Of a stretch of DNA of 64,000 bases, positions 8,592 through 17,994 are shown in pieces (the first letter of the stretch is position 1; each line of letters opens with the position of its first letter). Source of the DNA: Thermus tengchongensis (GTDB lineage: Bacteria; Deinococcota; Deinococci; Deinococcales; Thermaceae); contig NZ_JAKEDU010000007.1 of assembly GCF_021462405.1 (NCBI RefSeq), positions 1 through 64,000 of the forward strand, given 5' to 3'. The notes under the pieces were generated by a model. The model made no database searches. It was given only the letters and a program-made list of their open reading frames with translations, and was not told the origin of the DNA. The position numbers were made by a program, and so were the translations under genes.

Positions 8592-8638
8592 GCTGGGTAT
8601 GCGGGTGAATATCCGAAAGGGGGGTATAAACCATCCTC

Positions 8639-8655
8639 ACTTGACTCGGTATAAG
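8639..8655 (+). promoter_or_regulatory. Possible third FadR-like operator, before degV
   Basis: ACTTGACTCGGTATAAG ends directly before the ATG of the DegV gene. It matches the operator-like sequence on the fadNAE promoter at 14 of 17 positions, though its own dyad symmetry is weaker. A TATAAA at 8625-8630 may be the -10. If real, it would put a fatty-acid-binding protein under the same control as beta-oxidation. Confidence 0.4.
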
Positions 8656-9501
8656 ATGGGAGGCGTGGAACTTGGCCTCGTGACCGACACCGCCGCGGAC
8701 CTCTCCCCCAAGGTGCTCCAGGAGGAGGCGGTGGGGCTCGTGCCCATCTACGTTCACCTCATGGGGCGCCGCTACAAGGATTGGCAGGAACTCACCCCCG
8801 ACGCCCTCTACCAGGCCATGCGGGCGGGGGCGGAGCCGGTGACCGAGCCCCCGGGGGTGGAGGACTTCGCCGAGATCTACGAGCGCTACCTCCAGGTCTA
8901 CGACCGCTTGCTGTCCATCCATGTTTCGGGCGAGCTCTCCAAGACGGTGGAAAGGGCGCGGGAAGCGGCCTTGAAGGTGGCGCCCACCCGTATCCGGGTG
9001 GTGGACTCGGGCATGGTCTCCGCGGGCCTGGGGGCCATGGTCCTCCGGGCGGTGGAGATGCTTAGGCGAGGGGCGGAGGAGGAGGCCATCGTGCGGGAGA
9101 TGGAGAGGATGCGCCGCTCCAGCCTCTTCTTCAGCGTGGCGGACCTCTCCCACCTCGCCAGGAACGGCCGCCTGCCCCGCTTTGGGGAGGTGGTGGGGAA
9201 CCTCCTGGGCCTGAGGCCCATCCTGCGCATCGAGAAGGGGCATATTCGCTTTTTACGGGTAGCCCGGGAGAGCGCCGTGCCCGAGGCTTTGGCCCGGCTG
9301 GTGCTGGAGGAGTTTCAAGGGCGTTCGGCCCGCATCACCATCGCCCACACTGACGCCAAGAGCGAGTGGCTGGAAGAGCTCAAAAAGGGCCTGGAAAGCG
9401 CTTTGCGTTTGGAAAGGGGCCGCATCACCCGCTCCGGGGCCACCATCGCCGCCAACGTGGGCCTGGGGGCTTTGGCGGTCCACGCCTACGCGGTAGAATA
9501 G
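8656..9501 (+). CDS. DegV/FakB family fatty-acid-binding protein
   Basis: This 281-residue protein carries the DegV signature: LGLVTDTAADLSP at the start, SIHVSGELSKTVERAREAA where the bound fatty-acid carboxylate is held, then VVDSGMVSAGLGAMV and the C-terminal GATIAANVGLGALAV. DegV proteins bind one fatty acid; in other bacteria the same family (FakB) presents it to the fatty-acid kinase FakA. No kinase gene is seen nearby. I chose ATG 8656; a GTG at 8665 preceded by GGAGG is too close to its ribosome site. The gene lies 25 bases before mfd and may be co-transcribed. The operator-like sequence ending at 8655 supports a lipid role. Confidence 0.88.
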   Translation: MGGVELGLVTDTAADLSPKVLQEEAVGLVPIYVHLMGRRYKDWQELTPDALYQAMRAGAEPVTEPPGVEDFAEIYERYLQVYDRLLSIHVSGELSKTVERAREAALKVAPTRIRVVDSGMVSAGLGAMVLRAVEMLRRGAEEEAIVREMERMRRSSLFFSVADLSHLARNGRLPRFGEVVGNLLGLRPILRIEKGHIRFLRVARESAVPEALARLVLEEFQGRSARITIAHTDAKSEWLEELKKGLESALRLERGRITRSGATIAANVGLGALAVHAYAVE

Positions 9502-9526
9502 CCTTTGGCCTTCGGGCCTTTAGCCC

Positions 9527-12463
9527 ATGGAAGTCGCCCTGGAGAGGCTTTACGGCCACCGCCTGGCCCTGCCGCAGGTGGTGGCGGCCAGGCTCTTTGC
9601 CCAAGAGCGGCCCCCGGCGGTCCTCCTGGCCCCGGAGGACCGGCTCCGCCGCTACCGGGACCTTTCCGCCTTTGGGGTGCCGGTGTACGTGAACCCGGGC
9701 CTCGAGGCCCTGGAGGAAAGGGCCCTTTTCGTCTTCTCCTACGAGGAGGCCCTGGCTCCCTTCCCCGAGGACCCCACGGCCTGGCGCCTGGTCCTGGAGG
9801 TGGGTCGGAGCTACCCTAGGACGGAGCTTTTGGACCGCTTCCTGAGGATGGGCTATGCCCGGGACGAGGACTACCGGGTGCTGGGGGAGGTTTTGGAGCT
9901 AGGGGAGGTGCGCCTGGAGTTTTTCGGGGAGGAGCTGGAAAGGCTTTTGGTGGCGGGAGAGGCGAGGCGGCGCCACGTCCTCCTGCCCAAGCCGGGGAAG
10001 GCGGAGGGCTTCACCTCCAAGAAACTCCGGCACTTTCCCGGGCCCGTCTACCTGGACACCCCCGCCCTGGTCCCCAAGGACCTTTGGCCCCTCCTCGAGG
10101 GGCGCCCCTGGGTGGCCCTGGGGGGCGGGGTGGAGCTTCCCCCTTTGGACCTGGGCGTGCGGCCCCTCGCTCCCTACCGGGGGAGCCTCAAGGCCCTGGA
10201 GAAGGACCTGGGGCGCTGGCTTTCCGAGGGCAAGCGGGTCCACCTCTTCGTGGGCCATGCCCGCACCCTGGAGTACCTTAGAAGGCGCCTCGCCGCCTTT
10301 GACCCCCTGGTGCTGGAGCGCTTCCCCGGACCCAAGGGGAGGCTTTCCCTGGTACCCGGCCCTTTTGAGGGAGGGGCGGAGTGGGGGGAGGAGGTCCTCC
10401 TCACCGAGGCCCTGGTCTTCGCCACGGGAAGCGTGCGGGGGCGGCTTAGGGTGGGGGAGGGGCTTTCCGACCCTGGGGCCCTCGCCCCTGGGGACTTCCT
10501 CATCCACCCCGATCACGGCATCGGCCAGTACCTGGGCCTGGAAACCCGGGAGGTCCTGGGGGCCAAGCGGGACTACCTGGTGCTGCGCTACAAGGGGGAA
10601 GGGAAGCTATACCTGCCGGTGGAGCAGCTGCCCCTTCTCAAGCGCCACCCCGGCACCACGGATGACCCTCCGGAACTTTCTTCCCTGGGCAAAGGGGAGT
10701 GGCAGCGGCTTAGGGAGAAGGCCAGGAAGGATGTGGAGGAGTTGGCGGCACGGCTTCTCGTCCTCCAGGCCAAGCGCAAGGCCACCCCGGGCCGGGCCTT
10801 TCCCCCCTTGCCCGATTGGGACCCCTTGGTGGAGAGGGGCTTCCCCTATGAGCTCACCCCCGACCAGCGGCAGGCCCTGGAGGAGGTTTTGCGGGACCTC
10901 GAGGCCCCCTACCCCATGGACCGCCTGGTTTCCGGGGACGTGGGCTTCGGCAAGACCGAGGTGGCCCTAAGGGCCGCCCACCGGGTGGTGGGGCATGGGG
11001 CCCAGGTGGCCCTCTTGGTGCCCACCACCCTCCTGGCCGAGCAGCACGGGAAGACCTTCCGCGAGCGCTTCGCCGGGCTTCCCGTGCGCATCGGGGTGCT
11101 TTCCCGCTTCACCCCCCCCAAGGAGGAGGAGGCCATCCTGAAGGGCCTGCGGGAGGGCAGCGTGGACATCGTCATCGGCACCCACCGCCTCCTCCAGCCG
11201 GACGTGGGCTTCAAGGACCTCGGCCTCCTCATCGTGGACGAGGAGCACCGCTTCGGGGTGGCCCAGAAGGAAAGGATCCGGGAGCTGAAGGCCGAGGTGG
11301 ACACCCTCTACCTCTCCGCCACCCCCATTCCCCGTACCCTCTATTCCGCCCTGGTGGGCCTTAAGGATCTTTCCAGCATCAAGACCCCTCCCCCGGGCCG
11401 GAAGCCCATCCGCACCTTCCTCGCTCCCTTTGATCCCCTATTGGTACGGGAGGCCATCCTCCTGGAACTGGAAAGGGGGGGCAAGGTCTTTTACGTGCAC
11501 GATCGGGTGGCCTCCATAGAGGCGAGGAGGCGTTACCTGGAAAACCTGGTGCCCGAGGCCCGCATTGGGGTGGTGCACGGCCAGATGCCAGAAGGGCTTG
11601 TGGAGGAGACCATGCTCCTCTTCGCCGAGGGGGCCTACGACGTCCTTTTGGCCACCACCATCATCGAGTCGGGCTTGGACGTGGGCGAGGCCAATACCAT
11701 CCTCATTGAGCGGGCCGACCGCCTGGGCCTGGCCACCTTGTACCAGCTCCGGGGCCGGGTGGGGCGGCGGGAGCAGGAGGCCTACGCCTACCTCTTCCAC
11801 CCGCCCAGGCTCACCGAGGCGGCGGAGAAGCGCCTTTCGGCCATCGCCGACCTCTCCGACTTGGGAAGCGGCCACCTCCTGGCGGAAAAGGACATGGAGA
11901 TCAGGGGCGTGGGGAACCTCCTCGGGCCCGAGCAGCACGGGCACATCCGGGCGCTTTCCCTGGAGGTCTACACCGAGCTACTGGAGGAGGCCATCCGCAA
12001 GCTCAAGGGGGAGGTGAAGGAGGAAAGGCCCCAGGTGACGATAGACCTGGCCCTCTCCGCCCGGCTTCCCGCGGAGTACGTGCCGAGCCTCGAGGCCCGA
12101 AGCCGCTACTACAGCCGCTTCGCCGAGGCCAAGAGCCTGGCCGAGGTCGCCCGGTTGGTGCGGGAGCTCAAGGAGCGTTACGGGCCCCTTCCCGAGGAGG
12201 CGGAGAACTTCGTCCAGCTCACCCGGCTCCGCCTGGTGGCCCAGAGGAAAGGGGTGCTCTCCCTCACCGAGGACCTCACCCACCTCCAGGCGGTCTTCCC
12301 CCGCTGGCCCCTGGACTACGACGCCAAGGCCTTGCGCCAACTGCCCTTCCGGGTGGAGCTCACCCAGTACCCCCCCGGCTTCCGCCTGGAGAAGAAGGGG
12401 TTAAAGCCCCGGGAGTACCCCGAGGCCCTCCTGCAGGCGCTCTACCTCTTCGCCGACCGCTAG
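9527..12463 (+). CDS. mfd: Transcription-repair coupling factor Mfd
   Basis: This 978-residue SF2 translocase removes stalled RNA polymerase and recruits UvrA to damaged template strands. It has a shortened UvrB-like N-terminal half, an RNA-polymerase-interaction domain around 325-400 ([18 protein letters not shown], then a Tudor-like fold), Walker [10 protein letters not shown] near 470, DEEH near 571, SATPIPRT, and the RecG-like motor end with [13 protein letters not shown]. The C-terminal UvrA-binding domain follows. It is shorter than the roughly 1150 residues of E. coli Mfd but fits Thermus. The stop overlaps that of the convergent lipoprotein gene by four bases. Confidence 0.97.
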   Translation: MEVALERLYGHRLALPQVVAARLFAQERPPAVLLAPEDRLRRYRDLSAFGVPVYVNPGLEALEERALFVFSYEEALAPFPEDPTAWRLVLEVGRSYPRTELLDRFLRMGYARDEDYRVLGEVLELGEVRLEFFGEELERLLVAGEARRRHVLLPKPGKAEGFTSKKLRHFPGPVYLDTPALVPKDLWPLLEGRPWVALGGGVELPPLDLGVRPLAPYRGSLKALEKDLGRWLSEGKRVHLFVGHARTLEYLRRRLAAFDPLVLERFPGPKGRLSLVPGPFEGGAEWGEEVLLTEALVFATGSVRGRLRVGEGLSDPGALAPGDFLIHPDHGIGQYLGLETREVLGAKRDYLVLRYKGEGKLYLPVEQLPLLKRHPGTTDDPPELSSLGKGEWQRLREKARKDVEELAARLLVLQAKRKATPGRAFPPLPDWDPLVERGFPYELTPDQRQALEEVLRDLEAPYPMDRLVSGDVGFGKTEVALRAAHRVVGHGAQVALLVPTTLLAEQHGKTFRERFAGLPVRIGVLSRFTPPKEEEAILKGLREGSVDIVIGTHRLLQPDVGFKDLGLLIVDEEHRFGVAQKERIRELKAEVDTLYLSATPIPRTLYSALVGLKDLSSIKTPPPGRKPIRTFLAPFDPLLVREAILLELERGGKVFYVHDRVASIEARRRYLENLVPEARIGVVHGQMPEGLVEETMLLFAEGAYDVLLATTIIESGLDVGEANTILIERADRLGLATLYQLRGRVGRREQEAYAYLFHPPRLTEAAEKRLSAIADLSDLGSGHLLAEKDMEIRGVGNLLGPEQHGHIRALSLEVYTELLEEAIRKLKGEVKEERPQVTIDLALSARLPAEYVPSLEARSRYYSRFAEAKSLAEVARLVRELKERYGPLPEEAENFVQLTRLRLVAQRKGVLSLTEDLTHLQAVFPRWPLDYDAKALRQLPFRVELTQYPPGFRLEKKGLKPREYPEALLQALYLFADR

Positions 12464-13014
12464 GGGTTGGGGATGAGGTTGAAAAGCTTCAGGCGCAGGA
12501 CCACCTCCCCTTGCGTGAGGGTGTAGTCCACCTTCTCCCCGCTCAGGTTCAAGCGGGCCCCGATGCGGAAGCTCCCCGCCTTCACCAGGTCAAAGGCGGG
12601 GTTGCCGGGGGCCAGGTCCAGGGAAAGGTCCAGGGTTCCCGTGGTCCCGGGGTCGAGGGTGAGGCTTACCCTTTTGGCCTCCAGGTCCCCGTCCACGCCA
12701 TCGTAGAGGTTGGTGTCCCCTTCCGGGCCCATGCGCACCTCGAGGTCCACCTGCGCGGGAAGGGTGCCCGTGTTGGCGACCTCCGCCTTGACCCTGACCG
12801 TCCCCTCCAGCAGGGCCTCCGCCCCAGGAACGGGAACGAGCTGGCCCGCGGGGTCATCGGGGACCTGTACCTCAGCGGTGGTGAGGTCCAGGGTGCCGGA
12901 GCGGTTGGCCTCGGGCACGAAGCTCAGGAAGTCCACCTCGATGCGGTGGACGGTGTGGCCGCTGCAGGCGGCCAGGGCCAGAAGGAGCGTGGTGAGCATC
13001 AGGAAGCGCTTCAT
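12460..13014 (-). CDS. Small lipoprotein of unknown function
   Basis: This 184-residue protein has a lipoprotein signal: MKRF, a hydrophobic run, and lipobox LAAC with Cys17 as the lipidated residue. The mature part is beta-rich with alternating polar and apolar residues ([38 protein letters not shown]), resembling LEA14/late-embryogenesis-like immunoglobulin-type beta domains; that fold guess is weak. It lies 12 bases downstream of the outer-membrane barrel gene on the same strand, so the pair is probably one operon and may act together at the outer membrane. Confidence 0.8.
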   Translation of the reverse strand: MKRFLMLTTLLLALAACSGHTVHRIEVDFLSFVPEANRSGTLDLTTAEVQVPDDPAGQLVPVPGAEALLEGTVRVKAEVANTGTLPAQVDLEVRMGPEGDTNLYDGVDGDLEAKRVSLTLDPGTTGTLDLSLDLAPGNPAFDLVKAGSFRIGARLNLSGEKVDYTLTQGEVVLRLKLFNLIPNP

Positions 13015-13026
13015 GATCTCCTCCCT

Positions 13027-14373
13027 TTAGAAACCTACGGCCAAGGCCAGGCCGTAGACGGTTCCCCCCACCAAAGGCGCCTGGTGGGTGGTGAGGGCCA
13101 GGTCCAGGGTCACGGCTTCCAGGTTCAAGCCCGCCCCTAGGCCGAAGCGGAGGCCGCCCTCCACTCCCAGGCCGGTGCGCAGGGCCACGGGGCCCAGGGC
13201 GTACTCCAGGCCCAGGTGGAAGGCGGGGGCGGTGGCCCCGAAGCTGGCGTCGGCGGCCAACAGAAGCTCGCCCACCTCGAGGGGCAGGCGGTAGGCGCCG
13301 TTTAGGAAGAAGGCGGGTGCGGAAAAGCCCGAGCGCCGGGTAGTGGGGGTGCGGGTTTCGTGGCCGTCTTTCACCTCTACTTCTACCCCGCTCCACTGGC
13401 TGAAGCCCAGGAGGTTCCGCACCCCGAGGCCAAAGGCGTACTGCCCTCCGTCCACGGCCACCCCCAGGTCGGCCCGTACCCCATAGCCCAAGCCGCTTCC
13501 GCCCAAGCCGAGGGAGCTTTCCAGGTACTCGGGGTAGCTCAGGAAGTAGCGGGTTTCGTAGCTCACCCCGTTCACGTTGCCGTCCGGGTCAAAGGTGGGC
13601 CGGGCTAGACCTGAGGCCTCCACGTACCCCAGGCCGTAAAAGCCCTCGCCCCTCACTCCCAGGTACACCCGACCCAGGCCGGGCACCTCCGGAAGGGGGG
13701 TAGCGAACCCCAGGGCCAAGCTGATCCCCGAGGCGAAGGCGCCCCCAGCTTCCAGATGGCACGGCGAGGGGGTGCTGGCTTTACAAGGATCGAGGGATCC
13801 GCCGACTAGGGCTTGGGCCAGCTCGGGACTCGGGCGCACCCGGACGCCCTGGGTTCCCGCAAAAGGACCCACGGAGAGGTAGGTTCCAGGCCCCAGGTCC
13901 ATGCCCAGGGAAAAGAGGGGAGCGGGGATGAGCGCGGTGGGCTTTTCCGGGGTGCCCCCCACCTGGAAAGAGGGGAGGAGGGGATTGCCTCGCCCATCGG
14001 TGATGGCCAGCCCATCCGCCTTCACCCGGAAGACCACCTCATCGGGGCTACGGGCTGGGTTCAGGAGGAAGCTTCCCAGGTGGGAGGCCTGGTCGTAGAA
14101 GCTCAGGAGGTCGAAGGAGGTGCGAAAGGCGTTGGGATCGGTGAAGTAGGTGAAGGGGCTGGTGTCGCTGAAGGCGGGCAGGAACCGCAAGAGCCCCACC
14201 GGGAGGGCAAACCCTTCGCGCCCCCACGTGTCGGGAAAAGCGGCGTAAGCGGGGTTGCTGCCGGCAAACGAGGGGCCCGGCAGGGCGACCCCGCCCATGC
14301 CCAGACTGCGCACGCCCTGCGCCAGCCCGGCTCCTAGAAGGCTAAGCGTCAAAAGGACCGCGAGCTTTTTCAT
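13027..14373 (-). CDS. Predicted outer-membrane beta-barrel protein
   Basis: This 448-residue protein begins with a signal peptide (residues 1-19, ending GAGLAQ) and then GVRSLGMGGVALPGPSFAGSNPAYAA, an opening seen in PorV/TraF_2-type outer-membrane proteins. The rest is Gly-rich, with repeated amphipathic strands such as VYLGVRGEGFYGLGYVEA and LRFGLGAGLNLEAVTLDLAL, and it ends in Phe (LAVGF), as many barrels do. Transport of hydrophobic substrates would fit its position back-to-back with the fad operon, but that is inference. Its promoter reads TTGACG, 17 bases, TAGATT. It probably forms an operon with the lipoprotein gene. Confidence 0.8.
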   Translation of the reverse strand: MKKLAVLLTLSLLGAGLAQGVRSLGMGGVALPGPSFAGSNPAYAAFPDTWGREGFALPVGLLRFLPAFSDTSPFTYFTDPNAFRTSFDLLSFYDQASHLGSFLLNPARSPDEVVFRVKADGLAITDGRGNPLLPSFQVGGTPEKPTALIPAPLFSLGMDLGPGTYLSVGPFAGTQGVRVRPSPELAQALVGGSLDPCKASTPSPCHLEAGGAFASGISLALGFATPLPEVPGLGRVYLGVRGEGFYGLGYVEASGLARPTFDPDGNVNGVSYETRYFLSYPEYLESSLGLGGSGLGYGVRADLGVAVDGGQYAFGLGVRNLLGFSQWSGVEVEVKDGHETRTPTTRRSGFSAPAFFLNGAYRLPLEVGELLLAADASFGATAPAFHLGLEYALGPVALRTGLGVEGGLRFGLGAGLNLEAVTLDLALTTHQAPLVGGTVYGLALAVGF

Positions 14374-14382
14374 AGCACCCGC

Positions 14383-14411
14383 AATCTACCTCGGGGCCGT
14401 CCCCGCGTCAA
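14383..14411 (-). promoter_or_regulatory. Promoter of outer-membrane protein gene
   Basis: On the minus strand TTGACG (14406-14411), a 17-base spacer and TAGATT (14383-14388) form a good sigma-A promoter. The -10 ends nine bases before the ATG at 14373, giving a very short leader. It is back-to-back with the fad promoter. Confidence 0.65.
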
Positions 14412-14432
14412 TCGGGATGTCCAAGACCCCCT

Positions 14433-14461
14433 TTGACACCCAAGGGGGGCTGGCGTAAACT
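14433..14461 (+). promoter_or_regulatory. Promoter of fadN-fadA-fadE
   Basis: TTGACA (14433-14438), a 17-base spacer and TAAACT (14456-14461) make a near-consensus sigma-A promoter. Transcription would begin near 14468, inside the adjoining pseudopalindrome, 18 bases before the fadN ATG. Confidence 0.75.
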
Positions 14462-14476
14462 TTGACTCAGTATAAG
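14460..14476 (+). promoter_or_regulatory. FadR-like operator on the fad promoter
   Basis: CTTTGACTCAGTATAAG has dyad symmetry (CTTnnACTnAGTnnAAG). It starts at the end of the -10 and covers the predicted transcription start. A near copy (15 of 17 identical) lies on the acd-etfBA promoter. From memory, the T. thermophilus TetR-family repressor FadR binds pseudopalindromes over the -10 of fatty-acid degradation genes and lets go in the presence of acyl-CoA; I infer that this is such a site. Confidence 0.65.
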
Positions 14477-14485
14477 GAGGTGGCC

Positions 14486-16777
14486 ATGATCAAGAAGGTG
14501 GGCGTGGTGGGCGCGGGAACCATGGGCAGCGGCATCGCCGCCCTGGTGGCCAGCGCCGGGATCCCCGTGGTCCTCCTGGACATTCCCGGCCAGGAGGACC
14601 GGAACGAGCTGGCCAAGCGGGGCCTGGAGCGGGCCCTAAAGGCCAAGCCCGCGGCCTTCATGGACCCCGACCTGGCCCGGTATGTGGAGATCGGCAACAC
14701 CGAGGACCACCTGGAGAAGCTCAAGGACTGCGACTGGGTGGTGGAGGCCATCATCGAGAAGCCGGAGCCCAAGCGGGCCCTCTACGAAAGGCTGGAAAGC
14801 CTCCTGAAGCCCACGGCCATCGTGAGCTCCAACACCAGCGGCATCCCCATGGCGGTGCTCCTCGAGGGGCGCTCCGAGGCTTTCCGCCGGCGCTTCCTGG
14901 GCACCCACTTCTTCAACCCCCCCCGGTACCTGCACCTCCTGGAGCTGATCCCCACCCCTGAGACCGACCCGGAGGTTCTAAAGGAAATCCGGCGCTTTGG
15001 GGAGCGCATCCTGGGGAAGGGCACGGTGCTGGCCAAGGACCGCCCCGGCTTCATCGCCAACCGCCTGGGGGTCTACGGGATGGTGCAGGCGGTGCGGCTT
15101 ATGGAAAAGCACGGCCTCACCATCGACGAGGTGGACGCCCTCACCGGGCCCCTTCTGGGCCGGCCCAACTCCGCCACCTTCCGCACCGCCGACCTCACGG
15201 GGCTGGATGTGCTCAAGCTGGTCACCGAGGAGCTGGCCCAGGCCACGGGGGAGGACTTCACCCTGCCCGAATGGGTGTTGCGCCTGGTGGCGGAGGGGCG
15301 CCTGGGGGAGAAGGCGGGGGCGGGGTTCTACAAGCGGGTGGACGGGGAGATCTACACCTTGGATTACCGCACCCTGGAGTACGTGCCCCGGGCCAAGGTG
15401 GACCTCCCTGAGCTTAAGGCCCTTCGGGATCTGCCCCTGGCCGAGAGGCTTCCCAAGGTTCTGGAGCTTCCCGGCAAGTACGGGGCCTTCCTCAGCGAGC
15501 TCTTTGCCCGCACCGCCCACTACACCCTGGAGAAGGCCCCTGAGATCGCCTACGACCTGGTGGCGGTGGACCAGGCCCTGGAGTGGGGTTTTGGCTGGGA
15601 AGAAGGTCCTTTCAAGAACATGGACGCCCTGGGCCACGGGCGCCTCGAGGCCCTTTTCGCAGAGCACGGCCTTTCCAAGCCCGAGCTTTTGGGCAAGGCC
15701 CAGGGGGCCTTCTACCGCAACGGTACCTACCTGGGCTTTGACGGGGGCTACCACCCCCTGCCCAAGCGGGAAGGGGTTATTTCCCTGAAAGCCCTCAAGT
15801 CCGAGGGCAAGACCCTCCTGGAGGGGAAGGAGGCGGCCCTTCTGGACCTCGGGGACGGGGTGGCCCTCCTGGAGTTCCGCACCAAGATGAACGCCATCGG
15901 GGAGGGCGTGATCCGCATGCTCCAGAAGAGCCTGGAGTACGTGGAGGAGAAGGGCTATGTGGGCCTGGTCCTCGGCAACGAGGACCCCAGGGCCTTCTCC
16001 GCCGGGGCCAACCTGGCCCTCATCCTCTCCCTGGCCCAGGAGGGGGACTGGGACGAGCTTTCCTTGGCGGTGCGGCAGTTCCAGAAGGCCTCCATGTCCC
16101 TTCGCTATAGCCCCTTCCCCGTGGTGGTGGCCCCCTTCGGCCTCACTTTGGGGGGCGGCGCCGAGTTCACCCTGCATGCCGATGCCGTCCAGGCCCACGC
16201 CGAGCTCTACATGGGCCTGGTGGAGGCGGGGGTGGGGCTCCTCCCGGCGGGAGGCGGCACCAAGGAGATGCTCCTCCGCTTCACCGGGGAGCTTGCCCCC
16301 TACGAGGAGGCCGATCCCTTCGAGGGGGTGAAGCGGGCCTTTAACCTCATCGCCTTGGCCAAGACCTCCACCAGCGCCCTCGAGGCCAAGAAGCTGGGCT
16401 TCCTCCGCGACCGGGACCGGATCAGCATGAACCGGGACTTCCTCATCGCCGACGCCAAGCGCCGCGTCCTGGAGCTCGCCCCTGATTACCGCCCGCCCCT
16501 GCCTCCCAAAATCCGCGTGCTGGGGAGCGAGGCCTTGGGCAACCTGCGCTACGCGGTCTGGGCCTTCCGCGAGGCGGGGGAGATTACGGACCACGACATG
16601 CGCATCGGCCTGGAGATCGCCTACGTCCTCTCGGGTGGGGAAGGGGCGCCCAGGGAGGTCTCCGAGTGGGACCTTCTAGACCTAGAACGGGAGGCCTTCT
16701 TGAAGCTCCTCGGCACCCGGAAGACCCAGGAGCGGATTGCCTACACCTTGAAGACGGGCAAGCCCCTGAGGAACTGA
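14486..16777 (+). CDS. fadN: 3-hydroxyacyl-CoA dehydrogenase / enoyl-CoA hydratase fusion
   Basis: This 763-residue bifunctional enzyme carries out the hydration and second oxidation steps of fatty-acid beta-oxidation. Domain order is dehydrogenase first: VGVVGAGTMGSGIAALV is the NAD-binding loop, HFFNPP carries the catalytic His region, and the hydratase/crotonase part begins near residue 450 with FSAGANLALI and the oxyanion-hole GGGAEFTLHADAV. This order is that of Bacillus FadN, the reverse of E. coli FadB. ATG 14486 follows a strong AAGGAGGT ribosome site. It is followed by fadA (13-base gap) and fadE (10-base gap). The operator-like palindrome at 14460 suggests repression relieved by acyl-CoA. 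Confidence 0.95.
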   Translation: MIKKVGVVGAGTMGSGIAALVASAGIPVVLLDIPGQEDRNELAKRGLERALKAKPAAFMDPDLARYVEIGNTEDHLEKLKDCDWVVEAIIEKPEPKRALYERLESLLKPTAIVSSNTSGIPMAVLLEGRSEAFRRRFLGTHFFNPPRYLHLLELIPTPETDPEVLKEIRRFGERILGKGTVLAKDRPGFIANRLGVYGMVQAVRLMEKHGLTIDEVDALTGPLLGRPNSATFRTADLTGLDVLKLVTEELAQATGEDFTLPEWVLRLVAEGRLGEKAGAGFYKRVDGEIYTLDYRTLEYVPRAKVDLPELKALRDLPLAERLPKVLELPGKYGAFLSELFARTAHYTLEKAPEIAYDLVAVDQALEWGFGWEEGPFKNMDALGHGRLEALFAEHGLSKPELLGKAQGAFYRNGTYLGFDGGYHPLPKREGVISLKALKSEGKTLLEGKEAALLDLGDGVALLEFRTKMNAIGEGVIRMLQKSLEYVEEKGYVGLVLGNEDPRAFSAGANLALILSLAQEGDWDELSLAVRQFQKASMSLRYSPFPVVVAPFGLTLGGGAEFTLHADAVQAHAELYMGLVEAGVGLLPAGGGTKEMLLRFTGELAPYEEADPFEGVKRAFNLIALAKTSTSALEAKKLGFLRDRDRISMNRDFLIADAKRRVLELAPDYRPPLPPKIRVLGSEALGNLRYAVWAFREAGEITDHDMRIGLEIAYVLSGGEGAPREVSEWDLLDLEREAFLKLLGTRKTQERIAYTLKTGKPLRN

Positions 16778-16790
16778 ATGAGGTGAAACC

Positions 16791-17984
16791 ATGCGGGAAG
16801 CGGTAATCGTCAGTGCGGTTCGTAGCCCCGTGGCCCGGGGCAAGAAGGATGGGGCCTTGGCGGGCCTCCACCCCGTGGACCTCTCGGCCCAGGTGATGCG
16901 GGGAGCGGTGGAGCGCATCGGCCTGGACCCTCGGGAGCTTGAGGACGTCCTTTGGGGTTGCGCCATGCCCGAGGCGGCGCAGGGGCTCAACATCGCCCGG
17001 CTGGCCCTCTTGCGGGCGGGCTTTCCTGTGGAAGTGGCGGGAGCCACTATTAACCGCTTTTGCTCCAGCGGCCTCCAGACCATCGCCATGGCCGCTCAGG
17101 CGGTGATGACCGGGATGGCGGACGCGGTCTTGGCGGGGGGGGTGGAGATGATGAGCCAGGTGCCCATGTCCGGCTTCCACACCCGCCTCCACCCCGACCT
17201 CACCCCCACGGAGTGGAGCCCGGAAGCCTACTCCACCTACATCGGCATGGGCTTCACCGCGGAAAGGGTGGCGGAGCGCTTCGGCATCAGCCGGGAGGAC
17301 CAGGACCGCTGGGCCTTAAGGAGCCACCAGCGGGCAGCAAAGGCCTGGGCGGAAGGGCGCTTTACCGAGGTGGTGCCCATCCGGGTGCCCAAGGTGCGCT
17401 ACCAGGGCACCAAGAAGGTGGTGGAGGAAGCCCTTTTTGAGCGGGACGAGACCGTGCGGCCCGAGACCTCCTTGGAGGCTTTGGCCAAGCTCCGGCCCGC
17501 CTTCAAGAAGGGGGGCACGGTAACCGCGGGGAACGCCAGCCCCTACTCCGACGGGGCGGCGGCGGTGGTGGTCATGAGCCGGGAGAAGGCGGAGGCTTTG
17601 GGCCTTAAGCCCCTCGCCCGCTTCGTGAGCTTCGCCGTGGCCGGCGTGGAGCCCGACGTGATGGGCATCGGCCCCGTCAAGGCGGTGCCCAAGGCCTTGG
17701 AGCGGGCGGGCCTTACCCTGGACCAGATCGACCTTATCGAGTTCAACGAGGCCTTCGCCGCCCAGGTGCTGGCGGTGATGCGCACCCTGGGCCTGCCCGA
17801 GGAGAAGACCAACGTGAACGGCGGGGCCATCGCCCTGGGCCACCCCTTGGGGGCCACCGGGGCCAAGCTCACCGCCCAGCTCATTTCGGAGCTGGGGCGG
17901 CGGGGCGGAGGGTATGGCTTGGTAACCATGTGCATCGGCGGCGGCATGGGGGCCGCGGGTGTGTTTGAGGTGTATCCGGCGTAA
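16791..17984 (+). CDS. fadA: Acetyl-CoA acyltransferase (3-ketoacyl-CoA thiolase)
   Basis: This 397-residue thiolase cleaves 3-ketoacyl-CoA with CoA to release acetyl-CoA, the last step of beta-oxidation. The nucleophile is Cys91 in [17 protein letters not shown] and [15 protein letters not shown] supply Asn/His groups, and the second catalytic Cys is in [12 protein letters not shown] near the C-terminus. Length is normal for the family. It starts with ATG after GAGGTGA. The neighbours on both sides are the other beta-oxidation enzymes in the same operon, so a role in fatty-acid degradation is preferred over acetoacetyl-CoA synthesis. Confidence 0.95.
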   Translation: MREAVIVSAVRSPVARGKKDGALAGLHPVDLSAQVMRGAVERIGLDPRELEDVLWGCAMPEAAQGLNIARLALLRAGFPVEVAGATINRFCSSGLQTIAMAAQAVMTGMADAVLAGGVEMMSQVPMSGFHTRLHPDLTPTEWSPEAYSTYIGMGFTAERVAERFGISREDQDRWALRSHQRAAKAWAEGRFTEVVPIRVPKVRYQGTKKVVEEALFERDETVRPETSLEALAKLRPAFKKGGTVTAGNASPYSDGAAAVVVMSREKAEALGLKPLARFVSFAVAGVEPDVMGIGPVKAVPKALERAGLTLDQIDLIEFNEAFAAQVLAVMRTLGLPEEKTNVNGGAIALGHPLGATGAKLTAQLISELGRRGGGYGLVTMCIGGGMGAAGVFEVYPA

Positions 17985-17994
17985 GGAGGCCAAG

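Noticed and set aside
8641-8655. TTGACT and TATAAG before degV as a -35/-10 pair
   Set aside because: Only three bases separate them; a promoter needs about 17. The sequence fits better as an operator-like copy.
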